Made by a program: the position numbers and the translations under genes. DNA of 50,620 nt from Lachnospiraceae bacterium (GTDB lineage Bacteria; Bacillota; Clostridia; Lachnospirales; Lachnospiraceae), in NCBI GenBank assembly GCA_017548765.1, contig JAFYZH010000010.1:1-50620 (forward strand). Reading direction: 5' to 3'. Positions within the stretch are counted from its first letter, which is position 1. Every line of letters begins with the position of its first letter. Shown piece after piece: positions 26,191 to 32,760 of the stretch. The notes under the pieces are model-generated. The model did no database searches. It saw nothing but the letters and a program-made list of their open reading frames with translations, and was not told the origin of the DNA.

Positions 26191-27254
26191 ACAGAGAGGA
26201 AAGAGAGTACCGACTGATGGAACTGGTCGGTGAGATCGACGAGAAATATCTCGAAGAGGCCGAATATACCCGCGAAGAGCGCGAGAGACTGGCGGCCCGC
26301 AGGGGCGCTACAGCGGTACAGGCTACAACGGAGCAGGAGGATGATCCGGCACCGCTGCCTGTCGAGGCGGCAAATGTCGGCCCGGAGGGAGAGATTCTGG
26401 CTATCCGTGCGAACGATGTAGGCAAGACGGCATCTTTCACCCGCATTACGGTGGGGATCATATTGGCCGCAGCCGCGGTCCTGCTGTTCGTCTTCCTGTG
26501 GAAGCCGGATCGCGGACACGACGTGGTATCGACCACGGAATCCTCGGAGCAGAGCACGAAACCGGACGAGGAGACGACCGAAGAAACTACGCAAACATCC
26601 ACGGAACCGACGGCGGAGCCGATAGCGATCGACGCCGTACATTTTCCGGATGATAAGTTCCTGGGCATGGTCTCCGAGAAGTTTGATAAAAATGAGGATG
26701 GGCAGCTGGATGAAGCCGAGATTCTGAAGGTCACGGAGATCTTCGTGATGGACGGCGACATCGGCAGCCTGCAGGGGATCGAATACTTCCCGGATCTGCA
26801 GAGCCTCTCCTGCACCAATAATCCGCTGAAAACGCTGGATCTGAGTCATAATCCGAAACTGAAGATCGTGTACTGCGGCGGCGCACAGCTGACGGAACTG
26901 GACGTCAGCGCGAACCCCGATCTGCAGTCGCTCGATTGCAGCGGAAACTATTTGGAGAAACTGGATGTCAGTAAGAACCCGAAATTGGAGATGCTCCTTT
27001 GCTACAGTAACCTGTTGACGGAGCTGGATGTGAGCCGGAACAGCAAACTGACCTTCCTGCACTGTTATCAAAACCGGTTGACATCTCTAAATGTGGCGGA
27101 AAATCTCCATCTGAAGAACCTGGACTGCCACATGAACAACTTGAAGACTCTGATCGCACCTTCGACCTATGAAAGCGGCTATGTTCTCGACGAAGGTGTC
27201 GTAGTTATTAAGGGACCCGCTCCCATAGATGGATGGTCCGCGTTCAAATCTTAA
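26187..27254 (+). CDS. Putative membrane anti-sigma factor with EF-hand loop and leucine-rich-repeat ectodomain (module 1)
   Basis: A 355-residue single-pass protein. The cytoplasmic N-terminus holds MELVGEIDEKYLEEAEY (11-27) and RRGATAV (38-44), both conserved in the partners at 28990 and 31073. One membrane helix (about 86-105) is followed by FLWKPDRG, a Thr/Glu linker (to 145), an EF-hand-type calcium loop DKNEDGQLDEAE (167-178) and about six leucine-rich repeats of about 21 residues with LxxLDVSxNxxLxxLxC. Overlap with the sigma gene and the topology suggest that the N-terminus holds the sigma factor and the outer domain senses a ligand. It has no classical zinc anti-sigma (HxxxCxxC) motif, so anti-sigma activity is inferred from context. 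Confidence 0.65.
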   Translation: MNREEREYRLMELVGEIDEKYLEEAEYTREERERLAARRGATAVQATTEQEDDPAPLPVEAANVGPEGEILAIRANDVGKTASFTRITVGIILAAAAVLLFVFLWKPDRGHDVVSTTESSEQSTKPDEETTEETTQTSTEPTAEPIAIDAVHFPDDKFLGMVSEKFDKNEDGQLDEAEILKVTEIFVMDGDIGSLQGIEYFPDLQSLSCTNNPLKTLDLSHNPKLKIVYCGGAQLTELDVSANPDLQSLDCSGNYLEKLDVSKNPKLEMLLCYSNLLTELDVSRNSKLTFLHCYQNRLTSLNVAENLHLKNLDCHMNNLKTLIAPSTYESGYVLDEGVVVIKGPAPIDGWSAFKS

Positions 27255-27292
27255 TGTTCCCTTACTGAATCTTTACTTTTTTCGTTTTCCCA

Positions 27293-27333
27293 TGTAACTT
27301 TGAATGAGGATGTGGTACTATATATTAGAGAGG
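27293..27333 (+). promoter_or_regulatory. Diverged copy of the ECF-type promoter before the six-helix membrane protein
   Basis: TGTAACT at 27293-27299, then GGATGTGGTACTATATATTAGAGAGG. This resembles the module 1 region (CAGATGTGGTAGTATATAAGTGAGAGG in shifted alignment), with 26 bases rather than 28 between the conserved ends. Confidence 0.4.
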
Positions 27334-27346
27334 TGTTTTCGTGTGT

Positions 27347-27367
27347 CCCCATGGCCTCGCCATGGGG
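27347..27367 (+). promoter_or_regulatory. Hairpin in the 5' leader of the six-helix membrane protein gene
   Basis: A perfect 9-base stem, CCCCATGGC / GCCATGGGG, with a CTC loop. It lies between the candidate promoter and the start codon, has no T run behind it and is therefore not a standard terminator. Its role is unknown. Confidence 0.5.
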
Positions 27368-27436
27368 ATGTTTGCCAAATAACGAGCTTATTGACATGAA
27401 CGGAAAGACCTAAATATCAATAGAGGAGAAAATGAT

Positions 27437-28273
27437 ATGGAAAGAACAAAAATGTCGGTGCAAGACTATCGGGAGACGGAGGGTATCCTCGTTCATCTTC
27501 AAACGATCAACAAGGTATTTTTGGTATTTGAGTGCGTGTCTTTAGTGCTCATATACCTGGCGATGATCGGTTCCTATTTGGATAATGAATTATGTGAGGA
27601 CATCCTGGGATTTCTCTCGAAACATGATACGATCTTAATGGTCCTCGGTGTAGGGATCGCTATCGTAACGATATTGTATTACGTATTCCTGATGAAGATA
27701 CCATTCCATGGCACGGATTTTCTTTTAGCCGGGATCGTGGGATTTGTAGGCTTACTGTATGAGGGAAAAAATAGCACGACCGTGTCGGGCAGCAGTGGCA
27801 GTTCGTTGACATCGGCAGTTACGGCTGCATTGGTCTCAGTCGCGATCATCTTCATATTCCGCAAACTGTACTGTGATGCTATGTGCAAGATGACAGAAGA
27901 TGTGCCGGGTAGAGCCGGCAAGGCATGGGAGGGTCTGTGGAGTTTATCGCGTATCTCATGTATCATATCGGCCATTCTGATCATCGTGTTAAAGTTTTAC
28001 GCGCAGGGCTTGTATAACAGCCTGGATCGCTGGAGCAACGATTACGAATCGGCTTACACCACGTTTATGATCTCCGCAGTGGTCATCGCCGCGGCGTCGA
28101 TCGTGATCGAGATCATCTTGAGAGTCAGGGAGATCTCCTGCCTGAAGATCACACACGAGGAAGTATATTCGAAGCGTAACTCGATTCAGTCGCCGGGGGA
28201 TTATTCTCGTCCGTCGGGAACGACCCGTCAGAGCGATATGATGAGACAGTATGACATGCCCGAGGATATGTAA
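27437..28273 (+). CDS. Six-helix membrane protein of unknown function
   Basis: A 278-residue protein with about six predicted helices (27-46, 64-86, 93-108, 124-141, 171-189, 209-229), a Ser/Gly/Thr-rich loop (113-124) and a polar C-terminal tail of about 45 residues ending in MRQYDMPEDM. A GAGGAG ribosome site precedes the ATG. It sits between sigma modules 1 and 2 and has its own leader with a promoter like that of module 1, so it may be a target of one of these sigma factors. No family is recognised. Confidence 0.65.
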   Translation: MERTKMSVQDYRETEGILVHLQTINKVFLVFECVSLVLIYLAMIGSYLDNELCEDILGFLSKHDTILMVLGVGIAIVTILYYVFLMKIPFHGTDFLLAGIVGFVGLLYEGKNSTTVSGSSGSSLTSAVTAALVSVAIIFIFRKLYCDAMCKMTEDVPGRAGKAWEGLWSLSRISCIISAILIIVLKFYAQGLYNSLDRWSNDYESAYTTFMISAVVIAAASIVIEIILRVREISCLKITHEEVYSKRNSIQSPGDYSRPSGTTRQSDMMRQYDMPEDM

Positions 28274-28316
28274 AAAAGCATTATCCGGGGATATTTGAAA
28301 AAATTATAAAAACACC

Positions 28317-28359
28317 TGTAAGGTTTCACCTGCGAACTTCGTCTTTATAGGTGAAAGGC
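28317..28359 (+). promoter_or_regulatory. Candidate ECF-type promoter, module 2
   Basis: TGTAAGG at 28317-28323, 28 bases, TGAAAGGC at 28352-28359. The interval contains CGTCTTTATA 16 bases after TGTAAGG, which resembles the CGTC-type -10 element of many ECF sigma factors. Confidence 0.55.
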
Positions 28360-28423
28360 TTGTTGCAAAGACCGATCAGCAAGTGCCCGAAGGCACAAAA
28401 ACCAGACGAAGGAGTTAATCGGC

Positions 28424-28993
28424 ATGATGGAAGATGGTAAGATCATCGAGCTATACTTTGAGCGAGACGAGCGCGCGCTTGTGGAGACGTCCGACAAATA
28501 CGGAAACTATTGCCGGAGTATAGCACGTAATATTTTGAATGATGATGAGGCTGCGAAGGAATGCTTCAACGATACATTGTTTCGCACCTGGAACGCCATT
28601 CCTCCCCAGAAGCCGGACTGCTTATCGTCGTTCCTGGGAAAGATCACGCGTAACCTTTCCCTGACACGTTTGCGGGCGGACAATGCGGCAAAGCGCGGCG
28701 GCGGTGAGGCCACTGCGGCGATCGACGAATTGGAAGAATGTGTAATGGATAACTCCCAGAGGAAAGAGGAGCAGATCGTGGATGACATGGTCATCCGGGA
28801 AGTGATCAACCGTTTTCTCGCCGGATTATCTGAGCAAAACCGTCGGATCTTCGTCCGCCGGTACTGGTATTTCAGTTCGGTGAAGCAGATCGCAGAGGCA
28901 GACGGCTTATCCGAGAGTAACGTCATGACGAGCCTTTCCCGTGTTCGAGAGAAACTCAAGAAAGAATTGGAGAAAGCAGGTGTTGTTTTATGA
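28424..28993 (+). CDS. ECF-type RNA polymerase sigma factor (module 2)
   Basis: A 189-residue paralogue of the gene at 25621, with the same region 2 (YGNYCRSIARNILNDDEAAK, ITRNLSLTRLR), KRGGGE linker and region 4 (NRRIFVRRYWYFSSVKQIAEADGLSESNVMTSLSR). A GAAGGAG site lies about nine bases before ATG 28424. Sequence identity to modules 1 and 3 is high through the polymerase-binding and DNA-binding parts, so the three may read similar promoters. The stop overlaps the membrane partner by ATGA. Confidence 0.88.
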   Translation: MMEDGKIIELYFERDERALVETSDKYGNYCRSIARNILNDDEAAKECFNDTLFRTWNAIPPQKPDCLSSFLGKITRNLSLTRLRADNAAKRGGGEATAAIDELEECVMDNSQRKEEQIVDDMVIREVINRFLAGLSEQNRRIFVRRYWYFSSVKQIAEADGLSESNVMTSLSRVREKLKKELEKAGVVL

Positions 28994-30264
28994 GTAAGGA
29001 TAAGAGAACCGATCATCTGACCGATCTGATCGGTGAGATCGACGAGAAGTACATTCTTGAAGCAAAACTTCCGGAAGAAACGCTGAAACAAAAGAAAGAG
29101 CAGCGTGGTACTACACCGGTCGTTGTCAATAGCAAAGCGAAGGCTGAGAAAGACGCAACGATCCCGTTTGCAGCGGGAACTGCGCCTGAGGAGCTTGAGA
29201 TCGAGAGAGCCGTCCGCCCGACGAAGAACCGCAAGGTCTTTTCGATCGTGCGCGTAGCTACGGGTATCTCGTTGATGGCTGCTGCGGCACTGTTGTTCAT
29301 TTTCCTCTGGAAACCTACGCGTGGCGGTAATCCCGGCGCGAGCACCGAGGTAGCATTTAACCAGACGACCGCAGATGTGACACGGTCGACGGAAGGATCG
29401 AGCGACCACGAAACATCGGCGTTGATTGAGAGCGAGAAGTCTACGGAGACCGAACTTGCACTGATCGATCCGAACGAGACGATCGCGGTGGATCCGACTG
29501 CAGAGATCACGGATGTGTGGACCACAAAAGCCGGGCTCACCTTCGTACCGTCGGAGCCGGAACCTGATACTGAGGCACCGACCCAGGCTCCTGTTGTGGA
29601 ACCGACCCAGAAGCCTACAGAGGGCACAAGTGAGCCGGCAGAGAGAAATAACAAAGTGATCCGCTTCGGTTTCTTCGATCAGGACAACGATCCGTCGAAC
29701 ATGGAACCGATCGAGTGGTATGTTCTGGATCAGAAGGATGGAAAGATGCTGATCGTCAGCAAGGATATCTTGGATTTCCGCGCATATGATGACGGTACCC
29801 ACACGACATGGGCAGACAGCACGCTTCGTGCATGGCTGAATTCGGAGTTCTTAAACACAGCATTTTCCGCAGAGGAAAAGGCGAAGATCTTTGATACCAC
29901 AAATAAGACGATCGGATCGATCGTTGAGGATACGGTTGGCTCTTCGACATCTACCGAGAAGGTTTTCATTCTGTCCAAAGAAGACGTCCTTCAGTATTAT
30001 GTGGAGACCCCGCACTGCACGATCTATGCTCTCGAAGCGCCTGAATTAAGAGGAGACTATATGCCTTGGATCGTGGATGCAGAGGATCAGAACTGGTATA
30101 ACTGTTGGGCACGCACCAATGGCGGATCTGAGGCCGGCATCGCAAGAGGTTACAATGCTGCAGCTATCGATAATAGTGGAGATGAGATTTTCTCTAAGAC
30201 AACGACTAAACTCGCAGGCGTACGTCCCGCTATGTGGATCGACGCATCTGCTATCGCAGACTGA
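28990..30264 (+). CDS. Putative membrane anti-sigma factor with DUF6273-like ectodomain (module 2)
   Basis: A 424-residue single-pass protein. The cytoplasmic segment has LTDLIGEIDEKYILEAK (10-26) and QRGTTPVV (38-45); the helix is about 87-107, followed by FLWKPTRGG. A Thr/Glu/Pro linker (to about 220) leads to a globular domain with IRFGFFDQDND, EPIEWYVLDQKDGKMLIVS, TWADSTLRAWLNSEFLNTAF and a C-terminal AGVRPAMWI. These are the marks of DUF6273-like domains, which are found in surface and signalling proteins of Clostridia and whose ligand is unknown. The cytoplasmic part matches the module 1 and 3 partners although the outer domain is unrelated. Confidence 0.65.
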   Translation: MSKDKRTDHLTDLIGEIDEKYILEAKLPEETLKQKKEQRGTTPVVVNSKAKAEKDATIPFAAGTAPEELEIERAVRPTKNRKVFSIVRVATGISLMAAAALLFIFLWKPTRGGNPGASTEVAFNQTTADVTRSTEGSSDHETSALIESEKSTETELALIDPNETIAVDPTAEITDVWTTKAGLTFVPSEPEPDTEAPTQAPVVEPTQKPTEGTSEPAERNNKVIRFGFFDQDNDPSNMEPIEWYVLDQKDGKMLIVSKDILDFRAYDDGTHTTWADSTLRAWLNSEFLNTAFSAEEKAKIFDTTNKTIGSIVEDTVGSSTSTEKVFILSKEDVLQYYVETPHCTIYALEAPELRGDYMPWIVDAEDQNWYNCWARTNGGSEAGIARGYNAAAIDNSGDEIFSKTTTKLAGVRPAMWIDASAIAD

Positions 30265-30317
30265 CGTGTCTGTATGAAAACGAGATAGCAGAAGCCGATA
30301 CTATAAAACAAAATACG

Positions 30318-30358
30318 ACCGGCCGGCACGATCTTTTAGATCGCGCCGGCCGGTTTTT
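30318..30358 (+). terminator. Terminator after module 2
   Basis: A 16-base stem with one mismatch (ACCGGCCGGCACGATC / GATCGCGCCGGCCGGT) and a five-base loop, followed by a T run. Confidence 0.9.
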
Positions 30359-30368
30359 GCTTTCCTAT

Positions 30369-30376
30369 GGTATAAT
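30369..30376 (+). promoter_or_regulatory. Candidate extended -10 element before module 3
   Basis: GGTATAAT preceded by T (TGG-TATAAT, extended -10 form) between the module 2 terminator and the ECF-type motif. No convincing -35 lies at the correct distance, so this is tentative; it could give basal transcription of the module. Confidence 0.4.
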
Positions 30377-30414
30377 AGGTGCGTGTACCCCTGAATCTTT
30401 CTTCAGATTTTCTG

Positions 30415-30456
30415 TGTAAGGTTCTTCTGCAAAAGCTGTGTAGATTAGTGAAAGGC
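30415..30456 (+). promoter_or_regulatory. Candidate ECF-type promoter, module 3
   Basis: TGTAAGG at 30415-30421, 27 bases, TGAAAGGC at 30449-30456; the interval includes TGTAGATTAG. It is the third copy of the paired motif seen before modules 1 and 2. Confidence 0.5.
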
Positions 30457-30506
30457 AATCGAACGCCGACGGCGTTCAAATCTCTGAGTAGAAAAAGGTT
30501 AAGAGT

Positions 30507-31076
30507 ATGTTGGAAGACGCTAAGATTATCGATCTGTATTTTCAGCGCAATGAGAGGGCTCTGGTGGAGACGTCCGACAAATATGGGAATTATTGCCGAA
30601 GCATTGCCATGGCAGTCTTGCGAGATGAGGAGACATCAAAAGAATGCTTCAATGATACCCTGTACCAGAGCTGGAAGGCCATTCCGCCGAAGAAGCCAAA
30701 CTGCCTCAAAACATTTTTGGGAAAGATCACCCGTAATCTATCGTTGAATCGCTGGGATCGGGAGCATACGCTAAAGCGCGGCGGTGGAGAGGTCGCATTG
30801 GCCCTCGATGAACTGAGCGATTGTGTTGCGGATCGCAGGGCGAGAGGGGAGGAGCAGGTCACGGATAGCATGGTGATCCGTGAGGTCCTCAACAAATTCC
30901 TGGCCGGCCTGACTTTACAGAACCAACGTATCTTCATTCGTCGTTATTGGTATTGCAGTTCGGTGAAAGAAATCGCCGTAGCCTTAGACCTATCAGAGGG
31001 CAATGTATTGACCAGCCTTTCACGTAGCCGTGGGAAACTTCGGGAATCTTTGGAGAAAGCAGGTGTAGTAATATGA
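30507..31076 (+). CDS. ECF-type RNA polymerase sigma factor (module 3)
   Basis: A 189-residue paralogue of the sigma genes at 25621 and 28424: IIDLYFQRNERALVETSDKY at the N-terminus, region 2 (CRSIAMAVLRDEETSKECFN, ITRNLSLNRWD), KRGGGE and region 4 (NQRIFIRRYWYCSSVKEIAVALDLSEGNVLTSLSRSRGKL). All three copies have the same length. The stop overlaps the next gene by ATGA. Confidence 0.88.
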   Translation: MLEDAKIIDLYFQRNERALVETSDKYGNYCRSIAMAVLRDEETSKECFNDTLYQSWKAIPPKKPNCLKTFLGKITRNLSLNRWDREHTLKRGGGEVALALDELSDCVADRRARGEEQVTDSMVIREVLNKFLAGLTLQNQRIFIRRYWYCSSVKEIAVALDLSEGNVLTSLSRSRGKLRESLEKAGVVI

Positions 31077-32713
31077 GTAATAAAGACGAAGAGCGTCGGT
31101 TGATGGATGAGATCGGCGAGGTCGAAGATAAATTTGTTGAGACAGCCGAATACTCGCAAACCGAGGTGGATCGGTTGAATAAACGAGGCATGGCGCCGGT
31201 TATCCCGCCGAACGCCGGAAAAGGCAGGGACGGAGACGAGAGCATTGTTGAATTCGGCAAAAACGGGTCGGACCCGGATGTGCGTTCGAAAGATGATCAC
31301 CGGAGGGCGACGATCATACGTATCGCGGTGGAAGTGGTCCTGTCAGCGGCTGTTATGGTGATGCTCGTGATGTTCTGGAAGCCGGGGCGGGGAGGAGATA
31401 TCGATGTGACCACACCGACGGTACTGCCGTATACGACGACGGAGGCACCCACGGAAGCATCCACAGAAGAAACTACAGAAGCAACTGCGGAGGCATCCAC
31501 AGAAGCACCCACAGAAGCAAGCACGGAAGCATCTACGGAAGAGACTACGGAAGCGTCCACAGAAGAAACTACAGAGGCAACGACGGAAGCGTCCACAGAA
31601 GAAACTACAGAGGCAACGACAGAGGCACCGACACAGGCACCTACAGAGGCACCGACACAGGCACCTACAGAGGCACCGACGGAAGCACCTACGCAGGCAC
31701 CGACGGAAGCACCTACGCAGGCACCTACAGAGGCACCTACAGAAGCACCGACAGAGGCACCTACGCAGGCGCCTACAGAAGCACCGACGGAGGCACCGAC
31801 AGAAGCGCCTACGCAACCTATCGATGCGGACTCGATACCTGCGGATGTAGCCCATTTTCCCGATACGATGTTCCGGGGCTATCTGATGGTTAACTACGAC
31901 CTGGATAAAGACGGACGTTTTTCAAAGGCTGAATGTGAGAATGTGAAAGAGATACACGTACCCAATATGTCTGTAAAAACCGTGGAGGGAATAAAGTATT
32001 TCCCGAATTTGGAGGTTCTGGACTGCCTTGGGTGTGAATTGTCGTCGGTGGATGTCAGCCAGAACAAAGCACTAAAAGAACTGGGAGTCACACAAAATCA
32101 TCTGAAATCGCTGGATATCAGCCAGAATATAAATCTGGAGAGCCTGGGCTGTGAAGGAAACGAACTGAAAAATCTGGATCTCAGCGCCAATATAAATCTT
32201 CGCGATGTGAACTGTTCTGTGAATCAACTCACGACTTTGGATATAAGGGCCAATACAGAGTTGGAGCGGTTCACATGTCATATGAATCAACTGGTGGCGT
32301 TGGATGTGAGTGCAAATACAAAACTGATATATCTGAGTTGTGCCTATAACAACTTGACGACATTGGATGTCAGTTCGAACCAGTTGCTCCAGAGACTCCT
32401 CTGTAGTTCCAATCAGTTGACGAAATTGGAAGTGGATTGTTGCCCGTATATGGAAGTGCTTTTGTGTGCCTCGAATAAGTTGACTTCGCTGAATGTCAGC
32501 GCAAACCCGGAACTGCTGAATATCGAGTGTCAGGATAACCAACTGGCTTCGCTGGATCTGAGTTCCAACGAGAAGCTGGGAAACCTGTGGTGCTTTAACA
32601 ATCCTATGCAGTCGATCGATCTGACAGCGAATACATCCATGACGACCCTTCGTTGTGACTCAAAACTCAAAGTGACTGGGGCGGGAAGCGCTCTGGAGAT
32701 CACACGCTACTAA
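31073..32713 (+). CDS. Putative membrane anti-sigma factor with TEAPT stalk, EF-hand loop and leucine-rich-repeat ectodomain (module 3)
   Basis: A 546-residue single-pass protein. The cytoplasmic part has RRLMDEIGEVEDKFVETAEY (8-27) and KRGMAPVI (37-44); the helix is about 81-102, followed by FWKPGRGGD. A stalk of about 130 residues of TEA[PS]T / TQAPT repeats (121-249) lifts the outer domain. That domain starts with an EF-hand-type loop DLDKDGRFSKAE (276-287) and continues with about 11 leucine-rich repeats of about 21 residues (LxxLDVSxNxxLxxLxCxxNxL). The arrangement is that of module 1 with a much longer stalk and roughly double the repeats. Anti-sigma function is inferred from overlap with the sigma gene and the shared N-terminus. 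Confidence 0.65.
   Translation: MSNKDEERRLMDEIGEVEDKFVETAEYSQTEVDRLNKRGMAPVIPPNAGKGRDGDESIVEFGKNGSDPDVRSKDDHRRATIIRIAVEVVLSAAVMVMLVMFWKPGRGGDIDVTTPTVLPYTTTEAPTEASTEETTEATAEASTEAPTEASTEASTEETTEASTEETTEATTEASTEETTEATTEAPTQAPTEAPTQAPTEAPTEAPTQAPTEAPTQAPTEAPTEAPTEAPTQAPTEAPTEAPTEAPTQPIDADSIPADVAHFPDTMFRGYLMVNYDLDKDGRFSKAECENVKEIHVPNMSVKTVEGIKYFPNLEVLDCLGCELSSVDVSQNKALKELGVTQNHLKSLDISQNINLESLGCEGNELKNLDLSANINLRDVNCSVNQLTTLDIRANTELERFTCHMNQLVALDVSANTKLIYLSCAYNNLTTLDVSSNQLLQRLLCSSNQLTKLEVDCCPYMEVLLCASNKLTSLNVSANPELLNIECQDNQLASLDLSSNEKLGNLWCFNNPMQSIDLTANTSMTTLRCDSKLKVTGAGSALEITRY
31433..31819 (+). repeat. Minisatellite-like coding repeat (TEAPT/TQAPT stalk)
   Basis: About 387 bases of 12-30 base units such as ACAGAGGCACCGACACAGGC in tandem. 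The first half codes for TEAST/TEETT variants and the second half for nearly uniform TEAPT/TQAPT units, which suggests recent expansion of the second half. Confidence 0.85.
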
Positions 32714-32718
32714 AAGAA

Positions 32719-32760
32719 AAAGCTTTGGCGACCGTATGTCGGCTGCCAAAGCTTTTTTTA
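32719..32760. terminator. Bidirectional terminator between module 3 and the histidine kinase gene
   Basis: AAAGCTTTGGC and GCCAAAGCTTT form the stem, with A-rich and T-rich flanks on the two sides. The minus-strand kinase gene ends here too. Confidence 0.85.

Noticed and set aside
31433-31819. Regular repeats as a possible CRISPR array
   Set aside because: The repeats are contiguous, in frame and coding (TEAPT), without unique spacers.
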